Shown here in pieces: positions 31,286 to 38,720 of a DNA stretch of 39,818 nucleotides. Below the pieces are notes generated by a model. The model was given only the letters and a program-made list of their open reading frames with translations. It did not search any database and was not told the DNA's origin. The first letter of the stretch is position 1. Every line of letters begins with the position of its first letter. A program made the translations under genes and the position numbers. This DNA is from Myxococcota bacterium (GTDB lineage Bacteria; Myxococcota_A; Polyangia; Polyangiales; Houyiibacteriaceae), in the NCBI GenBank assembly GCA_020629955.1, contig JAHDCI010000027.1:1-39818 (forward strand), in the 5' to 3' direction.

Positions 31286-32664
31286 CGGATCCGGAAATGA
31301 TGCGACTTTGGCCGAGTCAGGCTCTCAAAGCCGACCTTCGAAAGCGTGCAGCCCCGGCCCGAATCCTTGACGCCAACCCACGCGAGTTCCGGGTCGAGGT
31401 AGTCGCAGCGGTTCATGAAGACGGTGCCGGTTTCGAGCTCTTTGGCCATCGTCCGCGCTCGCTCAATATCGGAAGTCCAAATGCCGGAGGTCAGTCCGTA
31501 GCGGGAGTCGTTGATCTTCTCGATCGCTTCTTCGTCGCTCGACACCGGCGCGATGCACGCGAGCGGACCAAAGGTCTCCTCGCGCATGGCGTCCATATCA
31601 TGCGTTACATCGACGAGGACTTCGGGCGCCATGTAGGCCGAAGACGCAGGCACTTCGAAACGGCTTTGATCGACAAGAGCGCGCGCGCCGCTCTTCACGG
31701 CCGCTTCAATCTGTGCAGCAATGCGTTCTTTATTCGCGCGCCGCACAACGGGCCCAAGCGTGGTGCTCTCAAGGAGCGGATCACCGAGCGAATACTCGTG
31801 CACCTTCTCTACAAAGGCGTCGACGAAGCGTGGGTAGATCGATTCATGAACGTAGATGCGCTCGATGCCGCAGCAGCTTTGGCCCGAGTTGAAGAAGGCA
31901 CCGTCCACAAGGTTTTCGACGCTGAAATCGAAGTCCGCGTCCGGGGCAACATAGGCCGCATCTTTGCCGCCGAGCTCGAGACCCATCGCGATGAAGCGGT
32001 CGCCGATCGCTCCCTTGACAGCCCGCCCTCCTGCGACGGATCCCGTGAACGCGACATAGTCAATACGCGAATCCTGCGCCATTCGCGCAACATCGGGGTG
32101 CGATGCGTGCACGTATTGGAAAACGCCTTTCGGAAGCCCCGCCTTTTCCGCGGCAGCGAAGAGCCGTTCCGCGACAAGAGGCGTCTGATCGGAATGTTTG
32201 AGTAGGACGACGTTGCCCGCGAGAAGGGCGGGAACGATCACGTTCACGGCGGTGAGCCAAGGGTAGTTCCAGGGAGCGAGCGCCAGCACCAGGCCGAGCG
32301 GCTCGCGAGAGACAAAGCGTTCAAAGCCTTCTTTCTCGGGAGGTCGAATCGCGCCGAGTGCATCTTCGGCCATCGCAATCATCGCGCGCGCCCGCTCTTC
32401 GAAGCCGCCGATTTCGCCAGCCGAATAGCGAATTGGACGTCCCATCTGCTCGGTCAGTTCTTTCCCCGCCGCATCTTTGCTTTCCACAACGGCGTCCACA
32501 AACGCGGCGACCCATCGGCTGCGCTCGGCGAGTGGTGTCCGTCGCCAAGCGTGCTTCTGTGCCTCCGCCAATGAGAGTGCGGCTTGAATGTCCTTGGGCG
32601 TTGCCCACGGGCGTTCGAGAAGTGGTTTGCCGGTGCCCGGAGAGAGAACAGTGAAGGTCGTCAT
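31282..32664 (-). CDS. NAD(P)+-dependent aldehyde dehydrogenase
   Basis: A 460-residue member of the aldehyde dehydrogenase superfamily. It shows PWNYP with Asn133, LLKHSDQTP with Lys156 for cofactor, FTGSVAGGRAV, LELGGKDAAYV with Glu230, and GQSCCGIERIYV with the catalytic Cys264 followed by a second Cys. The C-terminal EETFGPLACIAPV motif is also typical. It would oxidise an aldehyde to a carboxylate. Overlap with the downstream flavin oxidase suggests its substrate is the oxidase product; a succinate-semialdehyde or gamma-aminobutyraldehyde type role is plausible but not shown. No good ribosome site is visible before the ATG at 32664. pgsA lies 50 bases upstream on the same strand and may share a transcript. 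Confidence 0.94.
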   Translation of the reverse strand: MTTFTVLSPGTGKPLLERPWATPKDIQAALSLAEAQKHAWRRTPLAERSRWVAAFVDAVVESKDAAGKELTEQMGRPIRYSAGEIGGFEERARAMIAMAEDALGAIRPPEKEGFERFVSREPLGLVLALAPWNYPWLTAVNVIVPALLAGNVVLLKHSDQTPLVAERLFAAAEKAGLPKGVFQYVHASHPDVARMAQDSRIDYVAFTGSVAGGRAVKGAIGDRFIAMGLELGGKDAAYVAPDADFDFSVENLVDGAFFNSGQSCCGIERIYVHESIYPRFVDAFVEKVHEYSLGDPLLESTTLGPVVRRANKERIAAQIEAAVKSGARALVDQSRFEVPASSAYMAPEVLVDVTHDMDAMREETFGPLACIAPVSSDEEAIEKINDSRYGLTSGIWTSDIERARTMAKELETGTVFMNRCDYLDPELAWVGVKDSGRGCTLSKVGFESLTRPKSHHFRIR

Positions 32665-32714
32665 GGAGAAGAGAATCGCTCGATGCTCTCCTTTGGGTCA
32701 ACGCTTTCGACGTT

Positions 32715-33368
32715 CTACTCGGCGGGCTCCGCCTCGTCGTCCGCGAGCCTGCGCTCTTTCGCCTCCACTGCCTCAACGAAGAGCTTCATGTATTCGCCAG
32801 CGCTGGTCAGCGCGAGAATCAGGCTCCCGTAGAGCGCAATCACGCCGACGGTTCCAAAGTTCACTGGAATCGAGAAGAAGAGAAAGTCGAGATCGTACGT
32901 GTGGTAGACCATCAAGAGCATGATCGCGGTCATCTGAAGAGCGGTCTTCTCTTTGCCGCCCTGACTCGCCGCCATGACCACGCCTTCACTCATCGCAATG
33001 GTCCGAAGCGCGGTGACCGACATTTCTCGCCCGACCATGATGATGACGGCGGCGACGCCAAGGAGGGGAAGCCGCCCGAGATAGGCCATCCAAACGAGTG
33101 TGGCCATGACCAGGAGCTTGTCCGCGAGCGGGTCAAGGAACTTTCCAAGCAGCGAGATGAGTCCCATTTTGCGAGCGAGCCAACCGTCGAGGAAGTCGGT
33201 GACTGCCGTCAAAATGTAGACAACGGTTGCCCAGAAATTCGCGCGAGGGGTTCCGTCACCGAGCAGCCAGAGAACCACCGGGATCATCACGATCCGAAGA
33301 ACCGTCAGCAGGTTCGGGATATTGATCGCATCTTGTCGAATCGATCCCTTTGGTTTCGCGGCACTCAT
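32715..33368 (-). CDS. pgsA: CDP-diacylglycerol-glycerol-3-phosphate 3-phosphatidyltransferase
   Basis: A 217-residue integral membrane enzyme that makes phosphatidylglycerol-phosphate from CDP-diacylglycerol. The CDP-alcohol phosphotransferase signature is complete: Asp58, Asp61, Gly62, Ala65, Arg66, Gly75, Asp79 and Asp83, within DFLDGWLARKMG and GKFLDPLADK. The N-terminal NIPNLLTVLRIVMIP is typical of PgsA. About six hydrophobic segments follow. It is slightly longer than E. coli PgsA (182) because of an acidic C-terminal tail (AEPAE). It is the first gene of the minus-strand group with the aldehyde dehydrogenase. The promoter must be in 33369-33491. Confidence 0.95.
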   Translation of the reverse strand: MSAAKPKGSIRQDAINIPNLLTVLRIVMIPVVLWLLGDGTPRANFWATVVYILTAVTDFLDGWLARKMGLISLLGKFLDPLADKLLVMATLVWMAYLGRLPLLGVAAVIIMVGREMSVTALRTIAMSEGVVMAASQGGKEKTALQMTAIMLLMVYHTYDLDFLFFSIPVNFGTVGVIALYGSLILALTSAGEYMKLFVEAVEAKERRLADDEAEPAE

Positions 33369-33491
33369 GGGTGTTTCTTCCGATGCACGTCATACCCCGC
33401 TGGGGCCGGTGACACAACGTGTAGGTTGGAATGTGCGAAACCGAATGTTCCAGTCGCAATCCGGCGTGGGAGCGGATAGGGTGGAGCCGTT

Positions 33492-34103
33492 ATGCGACTT
33501 CGTTTTTCGGATGAGAAAACCGAACAAGCGAGCGGCCTCCGGGGGGTAACGATTCGCGCGGCGCTCGACGTGCTTGCCGCACGCGGCATGCTGCTTCGCT
33601 ATCGCGATTTGCTCGGGCCCTCAGGGCATTATCATCGGCTCTCGAACGCAATGCCGGAAGAGTGGGTGGCGATCGACGTGGTTCTTGCGCACTACGCAGC
33701 CCTCGCGAAGTTGATCACTGTTCCTCGGGATCAACGGGAGTTCGGGAGTGCTGTGGCGGAACGCGTTCACGCTGAGTTTGCGGATGCGATGCGTCGAGCG
33801 CTCGGGGACCAAGCTTCCCTGATCAATGCACTCGAGTTCGTTGGAGACGTGTTTACACACACGGTCCGGGGTGGAGACGCGCGTTACGTGAAAGTTCCGT
33901 TTCAACCTTTTGGTGGAGATAAACCCGAGCTGCGCGTCGTACTCGAGGGGTTTCCACCCGCTCGATTCGAGTACGCAAGATACGCGACCGCGGGCCAACT
34001 TCAGGCCATCCTTCAGCGCTTTGACCGGTCGATATTTGTAGAGCCTTGTCATCGATATTGCGACGATCAATCGATGACGTTTGACCTTCGGAGATCTTCG
34101 TGA
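33492..34103 (+). CDS. Unknown protein coupled to a Ser/Thr kinase
   Basis: A 203-residue soluble protein starting MRLRFSDEKTEQASG, with GGAG about eight bases upstream of the ATG. It looks mostly alpha-helical with a C-terminal beta part (FDRSIFVEPCHRYCDDQS). The layout (G-x-TIRAALDVLAARG, EWVAIDVVLAHYAAL, C-terminal CHRYC) recalls the large myxobacterial DUF2378/heme-NO-binding-like paralog family, but I could not confirm it. It overlaps the kinase gene by four bases (GTGA) and so may be its substrate, ligand-binding partner or regulator. No catalytic motif is apparent. Confidence 0.7.
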   Translation: MRLRFSDEKTEQASGLRGVTIRAALDVLAARGMLLRYRDLLGPSGHYHRLSNAMPEEWVAIDVVLAHYAALAKLITVPRDQREFGSAVAERVHAEFADAMRRALGDQASLINALEFVGDVFTHTVRGGDARYVKVPFQPFGGDKPELRVVLEGFPPARFEYARYATAGQLQAILQRFDRSIFVEPCHRYCDDQSMTFDLRRSS

Positions 34104-35146
34104 ACGCGCAGAGCGATTCCATTGCCCCCGGCACCGTCATCGATCGACGTTTTCAAATCGTGCGCATTGTGGGCGAAGGCGAGATGGGTTCGGTTTACGA
34201 GGCGCGGACCCAGGACGGTCAACGCGTGGGCCTTAAGGTGATGCGAGAGGGACTCGAATCGAATGAGGATTTGCGGACGCGCTTTCAACGGGAAGCCCAG
34301 GCGCTCTTTTCCCTACAACATCCGAATCTCCTCCGGGTCTTTGACCTCGGTCTCTATGGCGATCGGCCCTTTTTGGTCATGGAGTATCTCGACGGGAGTT
34401 CCCTTGATGAGCTCGTCGAAGAGGGGATTTTCTCACCCGAGCAGTGCTTCGATTTGGCCCGTCAGATCAGCGCGGGGCTCGCGTATGCGCACCGCGCAGG
34501 TGTGCTTCATCGCGATATCAAGACGGAGAACGTTTTTGTTACCCGTGATCAAAGTGGGCAGCCAATCGCCAAGCTCGTCGACTTCGGACTCGTGAAGTTT
34601 GTCGATGACGATAAATGGGGAAGCGGCGGGCAGAAGCTGACTGTGCAAGGTGCGGTTTTTGGAACCCCCGCGTATATGCCGCCGGAGCAATGTGCCGGCG
34701 CGCCAGCCGATGCGCGCTGCGATGTCTATTCCACCGGAGTTGTCTTCTTCGAGATGTTCACGGGGCTCTGGCCCTTCATGGAAGAAACTCGGATGGCGAT
34801 GTTTCAGGCGCATATGGCGAAGAAGCCCCCATCGCTTTCGGAGAGCTCAGACGTTTGGAACTACCGTCAAGAGCTTGAGGCGGTTATCGCGACCTGTTTG
34901 GCCAAACGGCCTGACCAACGCTACGCGGATGGTGCGGCCTTGGAGGCGGCGATGGCCGCGATCCCCCGCCCGATCGCGCAGCGCGCGATTCCGGAAGCGC
35001 ACGGCATAGGGGAGGGGGTAGCGCTTCCGAACGCTCAGAATGTCAACGCGCCGAATCCGAATGCGCGGCTTCTGGGTGTGGCTGCGTTGATCGCCGGGGT
35101 CCTGATTCTGATCCTCGCTGCGGTATTCCTCATGCGAACGCATTGA
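34100..35146 (+). CDS. Hanks-type serine/threonine protein kinase with C-terminal membrane anchor
   Basis: A 348-residue protein starting at GTG, overlapping the upstream stop. The kinase domain (about 18-295) is complete: Gly-loop VGEGEMGSVYEA, catalytic Lys46 in GLKVM, HRD at 137-139 in LHRDIKTEN, DFG at 161-163, activation-loop end GTPAYMPPEQ, and CDVYSTGVVFFEMFTGLWPF. An Ala/Pro/Asn-rich linker leads to one membrane helix near the C-terminus (about 324-344), with almost nothing outside the membrane, so sensing is likely internal or through a partner. The HRDIKxEN form is the RD-type kinase of bacteria. It is most likely co-translated with the 203-residue protein. Confidence 0.95.
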   Translation: MNAQSDSIAPGTVIDRRFQIVRIVGEGEMGSVYEARTQDGQRVGLKVMREGLESNEDLRTRFQREAQALFSLQHPNLLRVFDLGLYGDRPFLVMEYLDGSSLDELVEEGIFSPEQCFDLARQISAGLAYAHRAGVLHRDIKTENVFVTRDQSGQPIAKLVDFGLVKFVDDDKWGSGGQKLTVQGAVFGTPAYMPPEQCAGAPADARCDVYSTGVVFFEMFTGLWPFMEETRMAMFQAHMAKKPPSLSESSDVWNYRQELEAVIATCLAKRPDQRYADGAALEAAMAAIPRPIAQRAIPEAHGIGEGVALPNAQNVNAPNPNARLLGVAALIAGVLILILAAVFLMRTH

Positions 35147-35212
35147 CACGTTGGGATAGATCGAGAATGAGAGGGCCCTCGGGTCGACGCCCTCGGCCCA
35201 TGGAAGGCTACG

Positions 35213-35821
35213 ATGCGCGCAGAGATTCATCCCACACATCCTCAGAAGCGAACGATTGGTCAGGCCGTCGAGCTTCTTCGGCGCGGTGGAACGATCTGCT
35301 ACCCGACCGATACTGTCTACGGAATCGGTTGCGATATCTTTCAGAAGAAGGCGATCGACAAGGTCTATCAGATCAAGCGTATGAAGAAGGACCACCCGGT
35401 AGCCTTCGTCTGTCCGGACCTCGGCGATATCGCTCGCTTTGCGGTTGTTGATGACTCTTCTTACCGAATCATGCGCCGGCTCCTTCCTGGCCCGTACACC
35501 TTCATCTTGCCGGCGTCCCGTGAGGTCCCGCGCATCCTCATGATGAAGCGCAAGACCGTCGGTATTCGGGTTCCTCACCATGAGGTTCCGCTCGCTCTTC
35601 TGCGAGAGCTTGGCAACCCGATCGTATCGACCTCCGCGAGCTACGAAGGAGAGCAGCTTTGCGATCTCGACGATGTCGAGACGAAGTTCAAGGCGTTCCG
35701 GCAGATCGATATGATGCTCGACTGTGGATATGTCGATGATACTCCTTCAACCGTTCTCGACCTCTCGGGCGACGAAGTGAAGGTTGTCCGCGAAGGTGCG
35801 GGGCCGATCGACTGGCTCTAA
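35213..35821 (+). CDS. YciO/YrdC-family protein
   Basis: A 202-residue protein of the Sua5/YciO/YrdC fold, closest to E. coli YciO (about 206 residues). Shared features are IHPTHPQKRTIGQAVELLRR, GGTICYPTDTVYGIGCD, the PGPYTFIL strand, KRKTVGIRVPHHEVPL, and the C-terminal STVLDLSGDEVKVVREGAG. The family binds RNA or threonylcarbamoyl-AMP-type ligands; TsaC makes the t6A tRNA modification. The C-terminal STSASYEG lacks the usual SxN of TsaC, so this is more likely a YciO-type protein than the essential enzyme. GGAAGG lies upstream of the ATG. It is the third gene of a likely group after the kinase. Confidence 0.88.
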   Translation: MRAEIHPTHPQKRTIGQAVELLRRGGTICYPTDTVYGIGCDIFQKKAIDKVYQIKRMKKDHPVAFVCPDLGDIARFAVVDDSSYRIMRRLLPGPYTFILPASREVPRILMMKRKTVGIRVPHHEVPLALLRELGNPIVSTSASYEGEQLCDLDDVETKFKAFRQIDMMLDCGYVDDTPSTVLDLSGDEVKVVREGAGPIDWL

Positions 35822-35863
35822 CGTCGGGCGATTCGGCAAACATCAAAACTCGACGAATCGGAA

Positions 35864-35907
35864 GCCGTCTCCTTTTCGCCGGCCTGCGATGACGGCGGTT
35901 TTTTTTT
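35864..35907 (+). terminator. Probable terminator after the yciO-like gene
   Basis: GCCGTC (35864-35869) and GACGGC (35891-35896) form a 6-bp stem with a long loop, followed by a 9-base T-run (35899-35907) shortly after the stop codon. The loop is long for an intrinsic terminator, but the T-run is strong. Confidence 0.6.
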
Positions 35908-36117
35908 CACCCGTTTTAGCCCTGCTGCACTTCTCGCTTCTCGCTTGCAGAGCGAGGCGGGGTTGAGTACAGCCGAGCGAAATACTTTGTTCGCAAGGAA
36001 ATAAGTGATTTTCTTTGTGGTCACCTGCGCTGAGACCTTTCGAGAAGTCACATCCTCTCGTTTCGTTGAATCGCAGGAGCGCTCCGGCGTCGGAGTTGCA
36101 CTCAGGAGGAGGAAGAC

Positions 36118-36999
36118 ATGATCAAAAGCGCATCTTTGCTGATCGCGACGAACTTTGCGGTGGTCATCGTATTGGGTGGATTGATGACCTTCCTAATCAA
36201 CGCGGGGATTCTGCCGCCGGGCATGTCTCGCGGCTTCATCCCCATGGTCTTGATGGCGCTGGTGATGGGTTTCGGAGGCGCAGCCTTCTCTCTCTTCATG
36301 TCGAAGACAATGGCGAAGCGATCGACGCGTGCTCGCGTGATCACGCAGCCGGCCAATGAGATGGAACAGTGGCTCGTTTCCACCGTTCAGCGTCAGGCTG
36401 AGGCGGCCGGCATCAAGATGCCAGAGGTCGCGATCTACGACTCCAATACGATGAACGCGTTTGCAACGGGGCCCTCGAAGAACAACTCGCTCGTCGCTGT
36501 TAGCACCGGGCTGATGAACGGTATGTCGCCGGACGAAGTTGAAGGTGTTCTCGCTCATGAGGTCTCCCACGCAGCGAACGGCGATATGGTGTCGATGACC
36601 TTGATGCAGGGCGTCACCAATACGTTTGTGATCGTACTCTCTCAGGTGCTCGGCGGCGTCGTTGATTCGATGATCCGTGGTGGTGGAAACCGACGAGGCC
36701 CCGGTCCGGCATCGTACCTCGTGCGCATGGTACTCAACGTTGTCTTCGGGTTCCTCGCGGCAATCATCGTGAAGTGGTTCTCTCGTCACCGTGAGTTCCG
36801 AGCGGACGAGGGTGCAGCCCAGCTGGCGGGTGCCGACAAAATGATCGCGGCGCTTCAGCGGCTTCAGAGCAATCAGCCGCCCCAGCTTCCGGCGTCGATG
36901 GCTGCTCTCGGCATCGCCGGTGGCGGTCGGCTTGGCGCCTTGATGTCAACGCACCCGCCACTCGAAAAGCGTATCGAAGCGCTTCGCGCGCGAGGCTAG
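36118..36999 (+). CDS. htpX: HtpX-family membrane metalloprotease
   Basis: A 293-residue M48-type zinc protease of the inner membrane that degrades damaged membrane proteins, usually with FtsH. Two N-terminal hydrophobic segments (about 7-27 and 41-60) precede the HEVSH site (His147, Glu148, His151) and the third ligand Glu226 in HREFRADEGAAQLAG. Two further hydrophobic stretches lie around 162-185 and 201-220. These match E. coli HtpX (293 residues; His139, Glu140, His143, Glu222). The start is certain from AGGAGGAGG (36104-36112) before the ATG. A heat- or envelope-stress promoter is expected in the roughly 210 bases upstream, but none was recognised. It stands alone, with convergent genes after it. 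Confidence 0.96.
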   Translation: MIKSASLLIATNFAVVIVLGGLMTFLINAGILPPGMSRGFIPMVLMALVMGFGGAAFSLFMSKTMAKRSTRARVITQPANEMEQWLVSTVQRQAEAAGIKMPEVAIYDSNTMNAFATGPSKNNSLVAVSTGLMNGMSPDEVEGVLAHEVSHAANGDMVSMTLMQGVTNTFVIVLSQVLGGVVDSMIRGGGNRRGPGPASYLVRMVLNVVFGFLAAIIVKWFSRHREFRADEGAAQLAGADKMIAALQRLQSNQPPQLPASMAALGIAGGGRLGALMSTHPPLEKRIEALRARG

Positions 37000-37009
37000 C
37001 TAGCAGCCT

Positions 37010-37047
37010 GGTGAAAACGTCCGAAACCGCTTCGCGGCATTTTCACC
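37010..37047. repeat. Bipartite inverted repeat downstream of htpX
   Basis: GGTGAAAA (37010-37017) and TTTTCACC (37040-37047) flank an inner stem CCGC-TTC-GCGG (37027-37037). The inner hairpin followed by CATTTTC resembles a weak intrinsic terminator for htpX. The outer arms make the whole element symmetric. Confidence 0.4.
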
Positions 37048-37150
37048 CACTCAAACGCAATCCAATTCTCGCCACGTATGAGTCCAATCATCGGACGCAT
37101 CTGCGCACGCCAAAATCCAACGAATCAAAATCGGCCCTTTCACCAGCATG

Positions 37151-37432
37151 CTAGTGGCGCGAGCGGGAGCGAACCCAATCGCTTGAGATCCCGAGCATCG
37201 CTGCGACCAACGCGACCGGAGCGATCGAGGTAGCGAGCAACCACAGCACGACGTATGTCATCCCGCCAAGTACGGCGGCTTCCTGAGGGACACCAACGAC
37301 AGGTGTACCACTCAAAACGCTGGTAAAATCCCGCAGCCCAAAGGCATGCGCGAGAAATGTCAGTGCCCAGATGGTGAGCGCGATCTGAATACCGGGTGAG
37401 AGCCTCCGTTTGGGTTCTTCTTTTTCTTTCAT
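37151..37432 (-). CDS. Small membrane protein of unknown function
   Basis: A 93-residue protein starting MKEKEEPKRRLSPG, a charged cytoplasmic segment followed by two or three hydrophobic helices (about 15-33, 57-83). The ATG at 37432 has AAGGAAG upstream. It follows the 386-residue gene by 11 bases and is most likely its operon partner. It is too short for a transporter; a membrane-anchoring or accessory role is possible but not shown. Family unknown. Confidence 0.75.
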   Translation of the reverse strand: MKEKEEPKRRLSPGIQIALTIWALTFLAHAFGLRDFTSVLSGTPVVGVPQEAAVLGGMTYVVLWLLATSIAPVALVAAMLGISSDWVRSRSRH

Positions 37433-37443
37433 CCGATGCTTCC

Positions 37444-38604
37444 TTATTCTTGAGTGGGATGCTCAAGGGCGAGCGCGTAGAGCAAGACGGCGTCTCCCAC
37501 GGAGTTCGATGCCGCGAAGCGGAACTGACCTTCTTCTTCGATAGGGAAAGCCGCGAGATGAAGCGAGCGATGAAGGTCCTGTAGCGTCTCCTCGTCGCCG
37601 AATCTTGCTGCGCCTAGGATCGCCATTCCGCTCGCTCCCGCGCTCGCGTCGAGCCCCGGTACGATGAGCCCGCTATCGATATCTTGAACTCCTCGCCAAC
37701 TCTCTGGCCACTCGCGCGCGTATCCGAATCCAAGGAGCTCTGCACCCAGTTCGCGTCGGGCGCGTTGGTATTGGTCGGCAGCGAACTCGGGATCGATTTC
37801 GGCGAGCATGGTCGCAACAAAGTAGATGCTTGAACCCTCCGGCCCATCTTGAGGAGTCCCATCGAGCGTGTATTCGCTGATCAGGAGGCCCGTTTCCGGA
37901 TCACGAAGATTCTGCTTCGCGTTGTCTACGAAGCGTCGTGCGAAAGAAGCGTGCTCTCCGGCGCCGACCTCCTCTCCGATGGACATCGCGGCAGCTGCCA
38001 CGGAGTTGCAAAACATCCAACACTCGTCGGGATAGCTCTCCGCCGAGAGGGTGGGTGAACGCTCCATCTGGGAGCGGATAAGTTCGAGTCTTTCTCGCAG
38101 CTCTCCTGTCCATCGGCTGTCGATCGCGCCCTTTGCCGCCCGCTCCCGAACCGCCATCATCAATGCGATTTCGCCATCTACGAAGACGCTCCTGCCACTC
38201 ACATCGACGAAAGGTCGGCGGTGCACATAGGGAAGGAGAAAATGCTCCGCGCCATGGTCTCGCTCAAGTCTGAGGGTGTCTTCGATCAGTGAATCCACGG
38301 CAGCGATCTGCTCCGCGCGTTCTTCTCCCGAGCCGTTTCTGGCAAGCTCACTGAGCGCAAGCGCGAGAAATGTGCGGTTCATAAAATCCCACTCGGGGTT
38401 TGCGCTCCTCATTCGCTCTCGAGCTCCTGCGGAGAGCGCGCCGTCGCCTTGGCGCATGGCGTGCAGCTGTGCATCGAGAATGTTCCGGCGAAGCACAGCG
38501 CGAGCGTCCGGCGTGACGCGATGCTGAAACGCGATTTGAATCGAAGGGAGTACGAGAGCGGCGGCGAGGCCGTACCGCAAGAGCACAGATGCGATTGGAG
38601 GCAC
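37444..38604 (-). CDS. All-helical membrane-anchored protein, possibly linalool-dehydratase/isomerase-like alpha-barrel
   Basis: A protein of about 386 residues (from GTG 38604) with a hydrophobic segment at the N-terminus (VLLRYGLAAALVLPSIQIAF) and a helix-rich body. Recurring helix pairs and motifs such as YPDECWMFCNSVAA, DGPEGSSIYFVATML, ADQYQRARRELGAELLGFGY and DIDSGLIVPGLDASAGASG suggest an alpha/alpha-barrel; the pattern recalls linalool dehydratase/isomerase-domain proteins, but this is uncertain. The open frame extends to a TTG at 38691; the GTG at 38604 leaves a normal 116-base gap to the divergent gene, so it is preferred without a clear ribosome site. The downstream small membrane protein is probably co-transcribed. 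Enzymatic function not established. Confidence 0.75.
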   Translation of the reverse strand: MPPIASVLLRYGLAAALVLPSIQIAFQHRVTPDARAVLRRNILDAQLHAMRQGDGALSAGARERMRSANPEWDFMNRTFLALALSELARNGSGEERAEQIAAVDSLIEDTLRLERDHGAEHFLLPYVHRRPFVDVSGRSVFVDGEIALMMAVRERAAKGAIDSRWTGELRERLELIRSQMERSPTLSAESYPDECWMFCNSVAAAAMSIGEEVGAGEHASFARRFVDNAKQNLRDPETGLLISEYTLDGTPQDGPEGSSIYFVATMLAEIDPEFAADQYQRARRELGAELLGFGYAREWPESWRGVQDIDSGLIVPGLDASAGASGMAILGAARFGDEETLQDLHRSLHLAAFPIEEEGQFRFAASNSVGDAVLLYALALEHPTQE

Positions 38605-38720
38605 GCCAGAAGAACGAAGCTGAGCGCCCTGCCTATTTCGAACGCCAGAAATTCTGCGAGGGCAAGAGAATCGAAACAGCCCCCTACCCAAGTCTGAAGC
38701 GTGGCGGTACCATCCCGCGC

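Noticed and set aside
31126-32205. 359-codon plus-strand open frame opposite the oxidase and dehydrogenase
   Set aside because: Antisense to two enzymes with intact active sites; no ribosome site and no motif.
35171-35194. GAGGGC...GCCCTC hairpin between the kinase and yciO-like genes
   Set aside because: No T-tract and a 12-base loop, so not a terminator; the short arms could arise by chance.
35908-36117. Possible heat-shock promoter upstream of htpX
   Set aside because: TTG-type -35 boxes were seen, but none at acceptable spacing from a -10 box or matching a sigma-32 pattern.
36996-37005. GCTAGCTAGC palindrome at the htpX stop
   Set aside because: Ten bases made of two overlapping GCTAGC units including the stop codon; too short to argue for a site.
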